Source: Bacillota bacterium (GTDB lineage Bacteria; Bacillota; Clostridia; Oscillospirales; Ruminococcaceae). From it: 10,242 nt of DNA. This document shows, in pieces, positions 1 through 6,870 of the stretch (position 1 is its first letter; the number at the start of each line of letters is the position of its first letter). A model generated the notes under the pieces. It ran no database searches. It was not told where the DNA came from and was given only the letters and a program-made list of their open reading frames with translations. Both the position numbers and the translations under genes were made by a program. The stretch covers positions 1 through 10,242 of the forward strand of contig JAEXAZ010000288.1 of the NCBI GenBank assembly GCA_023394255.1, in the 5' to 3' direction.

Positions 1-20
1 GTGAAATGGACTAAATATTA

Positions 21-49
21 TTGACAAGTCAAGAAAATAGTCGTATTGT
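21..49 (+). promoter_or_regulatory. Sigma-A-like promoter of the sugar operon
   Basis: A perfect -35 box TTGACA (21-26) is separated by exactly 17 nt from a good -10 box TATTGT (44-49). Transcription would begin near position 56, giving a leader of roughly 55-60 nt before the lipoprotein start. It is the only strong promoter I see ahead of the nine-gene unit. The -10 box and start region overlap the inverted repeats described separately, so the promoter is probably repressor-controlled. Confidence 0.75.
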
Positions 50-94
50 TTACCAAACGGAACCAATATGTTCCGGTAGTTGTTTAATAAACAA
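46..94. repeat. Two copies of a TTGTTTA..AAAC palindromic element
   Basis: Positions 80-94 form a perfect 15-bp palindrome, TTGTTTAATAAACAA, whose right end touches the lipoprotein ribosome binding site (AAAGGAGG, 93-100). A degenerate copy at 46-60 shares 11 of 15 positions, overlaps the -10 box, and lies 34 bp upstream in the same orientation. Two spaced copies flanking the CGGAAC repeat look like a pair of operators for a dimeric repressor. The downstream copy could instead fold in mRNA and partly cover the ribosome binding site. Confidence 0.45.
58..75. promoter_or_regulatory. Candidate operator, perfect inverted repeat CGGAAC-N6-GTTCCG
   Basis: Positions 58-63 (CGGAAC) and 70-75 (GTTCCG) are perfect inverted arms around the spacer CAATAT. 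The repeat sits just downstream of the -10 box, on the predicted transcription start, where a bound protein would block initiation. The cognate regulator is not identifiable from the window. The string GAACCAATAT from its left half recurs ahead of the isomerase gene (5247-5256). Confidence 0.55.
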
Positions 95-112
95 AGGAGG
101 AAAAGACGTTTC

Positions 113-1306
113 ATGAAGAATTTCAAAAAAATGATCAGCCTGATTATTGTGGCGGCCATGGCGGTCTCGATGTTCACAGCCTGTGGCGGCAATTCTGCCG
201 ACAGCGCTGCGTCATCCTCCACAGTCTCGCAGAGCAGCTCAATTTCAGCAGCGCCCCCCGCTTCTGTGGATAACCCGGTACAAGGCAAGAAGGTGGCATA
301 CGTTATGCTGCTTCCTTCGGCTACCATCTTCCAGATGTGGAAGGATTCCTGCGCAAAGCTGTGTGATTCGCTTGGCGTTCAGTTCGACTTCTTCTTCTGC
401 GATGGCGATTTCAATAAGTGGCAGGATACCATCCGTACCTGTGCATCCGCAGGGTATGACGGTTTGCTGGTCAGCCACGGCAACCAGGACGGTTCCTATG
501 TCTTCCTGAAAGAGATCACGGAACAGTACCCCGACCTGAAGATCGCTACTTTTGATACCCAGTTCTATACTGACGGCGAGTATCAGAAGATCCCCGGCGT
601 TACCCAGATGTTCCAGCAGGATAAATCTCTTATCACCGTTCTGTTGGACCAGATGGTCGAAAAATACGGAGAGGGCGTCCGCCTTATCAAGGTTTGGAGA
701 GGTCCGAACTACAACAGCCCGTTCGATCGCCGTGAAGTAGGCTGGCAGGAGTATGAAAAGGCCGGCAAGATCAAAACTGTCGGAGAGATCCAGCCGCTGC
801 AGGATTCTGTGGATTCCGCCAATACCGTTACCGCGGCTTATCTGCAAAGTGTCAAACGTGAAGATGTAGACGGCATCATTGCCTACTATGACATGTATGG
901 CCAGGGCGTTTATAATGCGATCATCGAAAATGACAATTTCAACGGCAAAAAAGGCGAAGCACTGCCGATGGCTTCCGTTGATATTGATCCGGTTGACGTA
1001 ACCAATATGCAGACCAGTCCCGAGATATGGTCTGCGGCAGGCACCACTGACTGGACCATGAACGGCCAAATTGGGATGCGCATTTTACTGCTGGAGCTGG
1101 CTGACGAGTATGATAAAATCTACGACCCCGCGACAAGCAAGACTGGTGTGGATGTAGTCGAAGTTCCCGGCACCGCAGTTAAAGCAGCCGATCTCAAATC
1201 AGATTCTACTGTGGAGAACCTTGGAGACGTAGCGGGAGAAACCTATGGAAATCTCGATTATCTGTCCGAAGCGGCATGGATGCCGAAAGAGCTGCTTTAC
1301 AAATGA
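113..1306 (+). CDS. Sugar ABC transporter substrate-binding lipoprotein (RbsB/Peripla_BP_4 type)
   Basis: Extracytoplasmic sugar receptor that hands its ligand to the ATPase and permease encoded next. The 397-residue product opens with a lipoprotein signal: Lys-rich n-region, hydrophobic core, and a lipobox ending in Phe-Thr-Ala-Cys24. A Ser/Ala-rich linker (about 25-55) then tethers the mature protein to the membrane. From about residue 60 the pattern fits the periplasmic-binding-protein type I fold used for ribose-like monosaccharides. I chose the ATG at 113 because it follows AAAGGAGG (93-100, 12-nt gap) and begins the signal peptide; the frame also opens upstream at a TTG (80), which would add 11 residues and lie inside an operator palindrome. 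As first gene, before an attenuating hairpin, it is probably the most abundant product. Specificity cannot be read directly; the downstream enzymes suggest a pentose or 5-deoxypentose. Confidence 0.88.
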   Translation: MKNFKKMISLIIVAAMAVSMFTACGGNSADSAASSSTVSQSSSISAAPPASVDNPVQGKKVAYVMLLPSATIFQMWKDSCAKLCDSLGVQFDFFFCDGDFNKWQDTIRTCASAGYDGLLVSHGNQDGSYVFLKEITEQYPDLKIATFDTQFYTDGEYQKIPGVTQMFQQDKSLITVLLDQMVEKYGEGVRLIKVWRGPNYNSPFDRREVGWQEYEKAGKIKTVGEIQPLQDSVDSANTVTAAYLQSVKREDVDGIIAYYDMYGQGVYNAIIENDNFNGKKGEALPMASVDIDPVDVTNMQTSPEIWSAAGTTDWTMNGQIGMRILLLELADEYDKIYDPATSKTGVDVVEVPGTAVKAADLKSDSTVENLGDVAGETYGNLDYLSEAAWMPKELLYK

Positions 1307-1357
1307 GGAAAGGGTATAAAAGCAGAGCTTACGTTTGACGTCAGGATCTAAGGCGAA

Positions 1358-1370
1358 TGTGTCTGACACA
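1358..1370. repeat. Short palindrome TGTGTCTGACACA ahead of the terminator hairpin
   Basis: A perfect 13-bp inverted repeat (6-bp arms around a central T) abuts the left arm of the hairpin at 1371. It could be a protein site or an accessory RNA stem. Upstream ACGTTT (1331-1336) is complementary to AAACGT (1373-1378) in the terminator stem, a weak possible antiterminator pairing. Confidence 0.3.
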
Positions 1371-1406
1371 GGAAACGTCGGGTTTTGCTCCGACGTTTCC
1401 TTTTTT
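1371..1406 (+). terminator. Intrinsic terminator-like hairpin between lipoprotein and ATPase genes
   Basis: GGAAACGTCGG (1371-1381) and CCGACGTTTCC (1390-1400) form a perfect 11-bp stem with an 8-nt loop, followed directly by six T (1401-1406). This has the form of a rho-independent terminator. The distal genes have no obvious promoter of their own, so it probably terminates only part of the transcripts, giving high binding protein and lower transporter and enzyme levels. It may also act as a 3' stabiliser after mRNA processing. Confidence 0.85.
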
Positions 1407-1438
1407 CAGAACTGACTTTAACTGAAAAGAGGAACTCT

Positions 1439-2977
1439 ATGGACCGGATTAAACTTGAGACGAAGCATGTCTCGATAGAATTTCCCGGTGTTAAAGCGCT
1501 CGACGACATCAATTTTTCGGTATCTACCGGAGAAATCCGCGCGGTTGTCGGGGCCAACGGCGCCGGAAAATCCACTTTGATGAAAGTGCTGGCCGGAGCA
1601 AATCCATCCTATACCGGCGAAGTACTGCTGAACGGTGAAAAAGTCCAGGTAAGAACGCCGGTAGATGCGAAAAAGCTTGGAATTCAGATTGTGTACCAGG
1701 AAGTGGATACCGCTCTGTATCCTACCTTATCCGTTGCGGAAAACATTGTTCAGAACGATATGCTCATGGGCACAAGCGGATACATAGTAGACTGGAGAAA
1801 GGTTTATAAGCAGGGGCGGGCGGCGCTTGACAAGCTGCATATCAGCCACGAGCAGATTGACGAGCACGAACTGGTTCAGAACCTGTCTTTGGCGCAAAAG
1901 CAGATGGTGCTTATCGCCAAAGCGCTGCAGGCGCGCTGCAACTTTTTAATTCTGGATGAACCGACCGCACCGCTGAGCAATACCGAAACCGAAGAGCTGT
2001 TCCGGGTTGTCAGTTATTTACATAAGACGGAGAATATCGCAATTCTTTTCATTTCACATCGCCTGTACGAGATACTGGAGATCTGCGAAAACTATACGGT
2101 TATGCGCAATGGTAAGATGATTGGCAGCGCGCCGGTCATCCCGGAGACGACGACCAAAGAGATTGTGGAAAAGATGCTGGGCCGCAAGTTTGAAGAGAAC
2201 TTCCCGAAAGAGAAGTGCAGCATAGAGGGTACGCTGTTCGAGGTGGAGCATCTGTCCGGCGCGGATGGCAAGGTGAAAGACGTTTCGCTGTACGTCAGAA
2301 GAGGTGAGATCGTCGGTGTCGCCGGTCTGGTCGGCGCGGGGAAATCCGAACTTTGCAAAACGATTTTCGGCGCTTATAAAAAGACCCACGGCAGACTGAT
2401 GATGAAGGGCAAAGTGTTGAGGATCGCAAGCCCATCCGACGCCGTGAAACATCGGATGGCCCTGGTGCCGGAAGAGCGACGCAAAGAGGGCGTGCTGGTC
2501 AACGAAAACGTCAGCTTTAACCTGTCCGTCAACTGCCTGTCAAAGTTCTGTATCGCTTCTTTCGTTAACAACAGGCGGGTAAACGAGAACGCCAGAACCT
2601 ATGTGGCGGACTTGGGGATCGCGACCCCGTCCATCAGGCAGATGGTTCGCAACCTTTCGGGCGGGAACCAGCAGAAGGTGGCCGTGGGCAAATGGCTCGC
2701 GTCAGACTGTGACCTTTACATCTTCGACGAACCGACCAAGGGTGTCGACGTCGGCGCAAAGCAGGATATTTTCCATTTGATCAATGAGATTGCAAAGCAG
2801 GGGAACGGTGTGATCTATGCTTCCTGCGAAAATTCAGAACTTTTGTCCCTGACGGATCGAATGTATGTGATGTACAACGGAACGGTAATGGCGGAACTGG
2901 AAACCGCAAAAACAACAGAAGACGAGATTATGAACTATTCTGTTGGCGGTAGGGTTGATCAGCGCCTGAATGTATAA
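1439..2977 (+). CDS. Sugar ABC transporter ATP-binding protein (RbsA/MglA type, two ATPase domains)
   Basis: Cytoplasmic ATPase that powers the importer; 512 residues, the usual size for fused double-domain sugar ATPases. Domain 1 has Walker A GANGAGKST (38-46), a signature beginning LSLAQ (149), and Walker B ending LILDEP (D173, E174). Domain 2 has the degenerate Walker A GLVGAGKSE (296-304), a canonical LSGGNQQK signature (406-413), and DEPTKGVDVG (from D430). This asymmetry is typical of RbsA, XylG and MglA. ATG at 1439 is chosen because it follows AAAGAGG with a 6-nt gap and starts the conserved N-terminal strand; an upstream TTG at 1385 would place the start inside the terminator hairpin. 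The permease follows 20 nt later. I give no symbol because specificity within this family cannot be told from sequence alone. Confidence 0.95.
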   Translation: MDRIKLETKHVSIEFPGVKALDDINFSVSTGEIRAVVGANGAGKSTLMKVLAGANPSYTGEVLLNGEKVQVRTPVDAKKLGIQIVYQEVDTALYPTLSVAENIVQNDMLMGTSGYIVDWRKVYKQGRAALDKLHISHEQIDEHELVQNLSLAQKQMVLIAKALQARCNFLILDEPTAPLSNTETEELFRVVSYLHKTENIAILFISHRLYEILEICENYTVMRNGKMIGSAPVIPETTTKEIVEKMLGRKFEENFPKEKCSIEGTLFEVEHLSGADGKVKDVSLYVRRGEIVGVAGLVGAGKSELCKTIFGAYKKTHGRLMMKGKVLRIASPSDAVKHRMALVPEERRKEGVLVNENVSFNLSVNCLSKFCIASFVNNRRVNENARTYVADLGIATPSIRQMVRNLSGGNQQKVAVGKWLASDCDLYIFDEPTKGVDVGAKQDIFHLINEIAKQGNGVIYASCENSELLSLTDRMYVMYNGTVMAELETAKTTEDEIMNYSVGGRVDQRLNV

Positions 2978-2997
2978 ACGGGAGGAATCGGGTAGAT

Positions 2998-3987
2998 ATG
3001 ATTAAGCAAAAAAGTTCAATAAAGAGCGTGACAAAATTTCTGGTGAACTGGGCAGCAGTTTTGTCCCTCATCGCCTGCTTTATCGCATTCTCGGCCATCA
3101 AGGGCGGTGCCTTCATGTCGGGCAGCAATATGGTCAATATTTTACGGGCGATGGCAATCAATACCGTGTTCGGCATTGCGGCTACCGTGACCATGGCACC
3201 GGACGGTTTTGATATGTCCTCCGGCACGCTGGCAAGCTGCTCTGCGTATGTGTTCGTGTCCTCCTACCTCTGGTTCGGGCAGTCGCTGGGCATGTCCGTC
3301 ATCATCTGCATCCTGGCCACGTTGCTGATGTACCAGCTCACGATGTTCCTGATTTTGATCTGCAAGGTTCCCGACATGCTGGCGACCTGCGCGCTGATGT
3401 TTGTACATCAGGGCCTGGGCCAGTGGTATATCGGCGGCGGCGCGGTTTCTACCGGCATGAAGGCCCCATGGGGCGCGGCCCCGGCACGTACCGCCCTGTC
3501 AGATTCTTTTTCCGCCATCGGGCGCGCGCCTTGGATCATCATCATCATGTTGGGCTGCGTGTTGGTGGCGTATCTGTTTTTGAACTTTACCAAGCACGGC
3601 CGGTACCTGTATGCTATGGGCGGCAACCGTGAGGCCGCCAAACTCTCCGGTATCAATGTTAAAAAGTATCGCTATCTGGCCGGCATGCTCACGGCTGTAT
3701 TCATTGCAGTCGGCGGCATTCTGGTTGCGTCCCGTGGCAGCTCGGCCCAGGTTATGTGCTGTGACAACTACCTGATGCCTTCTTTGGCGGCGGTCTTTGT
3801 CGGTCGTACTGTGGGCGGCGCAGAAAAACCCAACGCGCTCGGTACCATGATCGGCTCGATGCTGGTTTCCACTCTGGAAAACGGCCTTACCATCTGTGCC
3901 GTTCCGTTTTATGTATTGCCGGCAGTGAAGGGTGCGGTGCTGGCGCTTGCGCTGGTCGCAGCCTATGCATCCAAAAAGGAAAATTGA
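2998..3987 (+). CDS. Sugar ABC transporter permease (RbsC type, BPD_transp_2)
   Basis: Integral membrane subunit of the importer, probably acting as a homodimer because only one permease gene is present. The 329-residue product is strongly hydrophobic, with about eight to ten membrane segments starting near residue 15. It contains the family's cytoplasmic coupling-loop motif GGNREAAKLSGI (from residue 208), where the ATPase contacts the channel. Length matches RbsC/XylH-type permeases (about 320-340). The start at 2998 has GGGAGGAA at 2980-2987, a rather long gap of about 10-12 nt, and no better in-frame start was seen. The next gene begins 13 nt after the stop, with its ribosome binding site overlapping this stop codon, which suggests coupled translation. 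Confidence 0.93.
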   Translation: MIKQKSSIKSVTKFLVNWAAVLSLIACFIAFSAIKGGAFMSGSNMVNILRAMAINTVFGIAATVTMAPDGFDMSSGTLASCSAYVFVSSYLWFGQSLGMSVIICILATLLMYQLTMFLILICKVPDMLATCALMFVHQGLGQWYIGGGAVSTGMKAPWGAAPARTALSDSFSAIGRAPWIIIIMLGCVLVAYLFLNFTKHGRYLYAMGGNREAAKLSGINVKKYRYLAGMLTAVFIAVGGILVASRGSSAQVMCCDNYLMPSLAAVFVGRTVGGAEKPNALGTMIGSMLVSTLENGLTICAVPFYVLPAVKGAVLALALVAAYASKKEN

Positions 3988-4000
3988 GGAGGAATGAACG

Positions 4001-5224
4001 ATGTCTCGCTTTGATCATTATTTTCAGATGAATGTATACGACGTGATTGAATATACGCTTGAAAAAGTCAAGGAGATTGACTGGGACCTCGGTTCAATGG
4101 AAGCGATCGTGCCGAAATCTCACGGCAACGTGAACTATGTCTACCGGGTTTGGGATGGGAAGGGCCATTCCATCTATATCAAGCAGGCGGGTACCGAGAC
4201 CCGGATCTCCAAGGATATAAAGCCGTCTACCGACCGTAACCGTCTGGAATCCCAAATTCTCATATTGGAAGATAAATTTGCACCCGGCATGGTGCCTCAT
4301 ATTTACTTCTTTGACACTGTCATGTGCGCCTGCGGCATGGAGGACTGCTCAGATTATGTTGTGATGCGCGACGCGATGTTGCAGCATGAGATCTTTCCAC
4401 GGTTCGCGGATGATATTTCCACTTTTATGGTTGAGACGCTGCTGTTGAGCAGCGATGTGGTGATGGATCACAAGGAGAAAAAAGAACTGGTCCGCAAATT
4501 TATTTCTCCGGACCTTTGCGACATCACCGAAAAGCTGGTTTTGATGGAGCCATACAATGACCTGAATCACCGCAATAATGTATTTGCACCCAATGCGGAT
4601 TTTGTGAAAAAAGAGCTCTACTCTGACGAGAAGCTGCATCTTGAGGTGGCAAAACTGAAATTCAAATTTATGACCGACGCGCAGGCGCTCTTGCAAGGCG
4701 ACCTGCATACCGGCTCCATCTTTATCCGGCAGGATGCCACCAAGGTGTTTGATTCCGAGTTTGGCACCTATGCACCGATAGGTTACGACGTGGGCAACGT
4801 GGTGGCCAACCTGATCTTTGCCTATGACAACGGCCTTGCGGCGGGCGCGACGGCGTTTTGCGACTGGACTCTGGAGACCATCGAAAAGACGATTGACCTT
4901 TTTATCAAGAAATTCAGCAAAAGGTTCGACGAAGCCGTCACAGAACCGATGGCAAAGGTTCCGGGATTCAGGGAGTGGTATCTGGAAGGCATCCTCAACG
5001 ACACTGCCGGTTACGCCGGGACCGAGCTGCACCGCAGAACGGTAAGCATGGCAAACGTCGTGGATGTTACCACGATCGCCGACGAGAAGAAACGCCTGCT
5101 GGCAGAACGGATCAACATTTTTGCGGGAAAAGACTACATTATGCATCCGAGTTCTTTCCGTACGGGAACTGATTTTACTGCGGCGGTGGGAAAGGCGAAA
5201 GAAGCGGCAGAAAGGACGCTCTGA
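4001..5224 (+). CDS. MtnK-family sugar 1-kinase (5-methylthioribose / 5-deoxyribose kinase-like)
   Basis: Predicted ATP-dependent kinase that phosphorylates C1 of an aldose, the activation step for the isomerase encoded next. At 407 residues it matches MtnK, a member of the aminoglycoside-phosphotransferase/choline-kinase fold. Visible motifs are a Gly-containing nucleotide loop (HGNVNYVYRV, about 40-50), the catalytic loop GDLHTGS (233-239, D234 the base), the metal-binding Asp-x-Glu (D251, E253), and a twin Arg near the C terminus (R345, R346), which in MtnK contacts the sugar. Two stretches are off-consensus: the usual GDGNLN-type loop is replaced, and the GLAH segment after the twin Arg reads SMAN. 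This is compatible with a substrate other than methylthioribose, as for DrdK-type 5-deoxyribose kinases. GAGGAGG (3986-3992) overlaps the permease stop. Family is firm; exact substrate is inferred. Confidence 0.88.
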   Translation: MSRFDHYFQMNVYDVIEYTLEKVKEIDWDLGSMEAIVPKSHGNVNYVYRVWDGKGHSIYIKQAGTETRISKDIKPSTDRNRLESQILILEDKFAPGMVPHIYFFDTVMCACGMEDCSDYVVMRDAMLQHEIFPRFADDISTFMVETLLLSSDVVMDHKEKKELVRKFISPDLCDITEKLVLMEPYNDLNHRNNVFAPNADFVKKELYSDEKLHLEVAKLKFKFMTDAQALLQGDLHTGSIFIRQDATKVFDSEFGTYAPIGYDVGNVVANLIFAYDNGLAAGATAFCDWTLETIEKTIDLFIKKFSKRFDEAVTEPMAKVPGFREWYLEGILNDTAGYAGTELHRRTVSMANVVDVTTIADEKKRLLAERINIFAGKDYIMHPSSFRTGTDFTAAVGKAKEAAERTL

Positions 5225-5266
5225 CCTTTGTTGCGGCAGGTAACACGAACCAATATCAGACAAAGG
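5225..5266 (+). promoter_or_regulatory. Possible stem covering the isomerase ribosome binding site
   Basis: CCTTTGT (5225-5231), just after the kinase stop codon, is perfectly complementary to ACAAAGG (5260-5266), which includes part of the isomerase Shine-Dalgarno AAAGGGG (5262-5268). The 28-nt loop makes the fold only moderately stable. Ribosomes finishing the kinase gene would open it, so it could couple the two genes. The loop also contains GAACCAATAT (5247-5256), a copy of part of the promoter-proximal operator. Confidence 0.3.
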
Positions 5267-5278
5267 GGATAAACGATT

Positions 5279-6379
5279 ATGACGGTGGATGATTTTTTTA
5301 ACAAGGTCATTACGGTTCGTATGGCACAGGATAAAAACGCAGTGGATATTATAGACCAGACGCTGCTGCCCGGTACGATCAAAAGGATCAAACTCCGGAC
5401 GAAAGAGGAGGTCTGGGATGCGATCAAAAAGCTGAAAGTGCGCGGCGCACCCGCCATCGGCGTTGCTGCCGCTTACGGCACCGCACTGCTGGCCTCGCAG
5501 ATCGATGAAAACAGCTATGATGCTTTCTACACAAAATTCCGCGAGCAGAAAGGCTATCTCGCATCGTCGAGGCCGACAGCGGTCAACCTGTTTTGGGCGT
5601 TGAACCGCATGGAAGATACCATCCGGGCAAACCGGGGCCAAGCAATCAAGGAGATCAAGGAGGCTCTGTTTGCTGAGGCGGAAAAAATCCGCGAAGAAGA
5701 CGTGCAGATCAGCAGGAACATCGGCGAGATCGGCTTTGGGCTTTTGAAAGAGCTGAAAAAAGACGGTCGGGAGATCGGCATTCTGACCCATTGCAATGCA
5801 GGCACGCTGGCAACGGCAAAGTACGGCACGGCGACCGCCCCGATGTACCTTGCGCTCGAAAAGGGCTGGGCCGGCACCGATATGCATGTGTACTGTGATG
5901 AGACGAGACCGCTTTTGCAGGGGGCTCGGCTGACCTCGTTTGAACTGTACCATGCCGGCATCACCACCACCCTGCAGTGCGACAATATGGTCTCCATTTT
6001 GATGAAATCGAAAAAAATCGACATCATCTTTGTTGGTTGTGACCGGGTTGCGAAAAACGGAGATGCCGCCAACAAAATCGGCACCAGCGGCGTTGCGATT
6101 CTTGCAAAGCACTATGGCATCCCGTTTTATGTCTGCGCGCCCAGTTCCACCATTGATCTTGCGACTCCGACCGGCGAGGAGATTCCCATTGAGATGCGCG
6201 ACCCCGACGAAGTGACTGAGATGTGGTACAAAGAACGTATGGCGCCAAAAGGCATCGAGGTTTTTAACCCGGCTTTCGATGTGACGGATCATTCCCTGAT
6301 CACCGGCATCATTACGGAAAAGGGCATGTGCCGCGCGCCGTTCGACAAGGCGTTTGCAGCCCTTGGCATCGGGGGGTGA
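5279..6379 (+). CDS. MtnA-family aldose-1-phosphate isomerase (methylthioribose-1-P / 5-deoxyribose-1-P isomerase-like)
   Basis: Predicted cytoplasmic isomerase converting a pentose 1-phosphate into the corresponding ketose 1-phosphate. The 366-residue product belongs to the MtnA/eIF2B-alpha-like fold. It shows RGAPAIG (55-61), the catalytic Cys region THCNAGTLAT (C172), the phosphate-loop segment TRPLLQGARLTS, and the catalytic Asp in GCDRVAKNGDAANKIGT (D255). Cys and Asp correspond to the two residues used in characterised MtnA enzymes, so the protein looks active. It starts at ATG 5279 behind AAAGGGG. The mutarotase gene begins 4 nt after its stop. Paralogues of this family include DrdI (5-deoxyribose route) and ribose-1,5-bisphosphate isomerase; the MtnK-like neighbour makes the former reading more likely. 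Other methionine-salvage genes are absent, arguing against classical methionine salvage. Confidence 0.9.
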   Translation: MTVDDFFNKVITVRMAQDKNAVDIIDQTLLPGTIKRIKLRTKEEVWDAIKKLKVRGAPAIGVAAAYGTALLASQIDENSYDAFYTKFREQKGYLASSRPTAVNLFWALNRMEDTIRANRGQAIKEIKEALFAEAEKIREEDVQISRNIGEIGFGLLKELKKDGREIGILTHCNAGTLATAKYGTATAPMYLALEKGWAGTDMHVYCDETRPLLQGARLTSFELYHAGITTTLQCDNMVSILMKSKKIDIIFVGCDRVAKNGDAANKIGTSGVAILAKHYGIPFYVCAPSSTIDLATPTGEEIPIEMRDPDEVTEMWYKERMAPKGIEVFNPAFDVTDHSLITGIITEKGMCRAPFDKAFAALGIGG

Positions 6380-6383
6380 GCAC

Positions 6384-6827
6384 ATGCTGAGAGGAATTCC
6401 GGCCTGTGTTTCTCCGGAGCTGCTGAAGGTGCTGCACGAGATGGGCCACGGGGATACCATCGTAATCGGCGACGCCAATTTTCCCGCAGCCGCGATGGCC
6501 GAAGCGAAAAACCATGTCAACATCCGCTGTGACGGCCATCGCGCAACAGAAGTGCTGGACGGTATTCTGCAGCTGCTTCCGCTGGATGAGTTTGTGCCCC
6601 GGCCGGTTACCATTATGGATAAGATGGAAATGCACCGCGACCTTGACTGTCCGGTATGGGACGAATTCAAAAATATTGTGGCAAAGTACGATAAGCGCGG
6701 AGCGGGTGCGGTGGGCTTTTTGGACCGGTTCGCATTTTACGAAGCGGCCAAAGATGCCTATGCAGTGGTATCCACTACGGAAACGGCTTTTTATGCCTGC
6801 ATTATTCTGAGAAAAGGCTGCCTTTGA
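6384..6827 (+). CDS. FucU/RbsD-family sugar mutarotase
   Basis: Predicted mutarotase that interconverts anomers or ring forms of a free sugar, ensuring that the imported aldose reaches the kinase in the usable form. The 147-residue product is FucU-like: it begins MLRGIP and has SPELLKVLHEMGHGD with the catalytic His22, then GDANFPAA (D30), and a C-terminal FLDRFAFYEAAKDAY segment followed by STTETAFYACIILRKG, all close to FucU. I chose ATG 6384, preceded by GGGGGGTGAG and 4 nt after the isomerase stop; an in-frame TTG at 6354 would add ten non-conserved residues inside the isomerase gene. FucU normally accompanies fucose genes and RbsD ribose genes, so its presence with an MtnK/MtnA pair is unusual and points to a reducing sugar as the imported substrate. 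Confidence 0.92.
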   Translation: MLRGIPACVSPELLKVLHEMGHGDTIVIGDANFPAAAMAEAKNHVNIRCDGHRATEVLDGILQLLPLDEFVPRPVTIMDKMEMHRDLDCPVWDEFKNIVAKYDKRGAGAVGFLDRFAFYEAAKDAYAVVSTTETAFYACIILRKGCL

Positions 6828-6870
6828 CCTTGCGCTGCAATGACGGCCGACTATAAAAAGGAGGCAAATT

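Noticed and set aside
80..112. TTG start extending the lipoprotein by 11 residues
   Set aside because: The extension overlaps the operator palindrome and Shine-Dalgarno, and gives a worse signal peptide than ATG 113.
1385..1438. TTG start extending the ATPase by 18 residues
   Set aside because: It would begin inside the terminator hairpin loop, without a ribosome binding site, and the extra residues do not fit the family. ATG 1439 has a good site.
4001..6379. Classical methionine salvage operon
   Set aside because: MtnK- and MtnA-like genes are present, but MtnB, MtnC/W/X, MtnD and the aminotransferase are missing, and the neighbouring enzymes form an aldolase route instead.
4349..6670. Very long open frame on the minus strand (773 codons) opposite the kinase, isomerase and mutarotase genes
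   Set aside because: It is antisense to three genes with clear family motifs, its own translation shows no recognisable domain, and it has low-complexity Arg/His/Cys-rich composition typical of antisense frames. It has no ribosome binding site or promoter of note.
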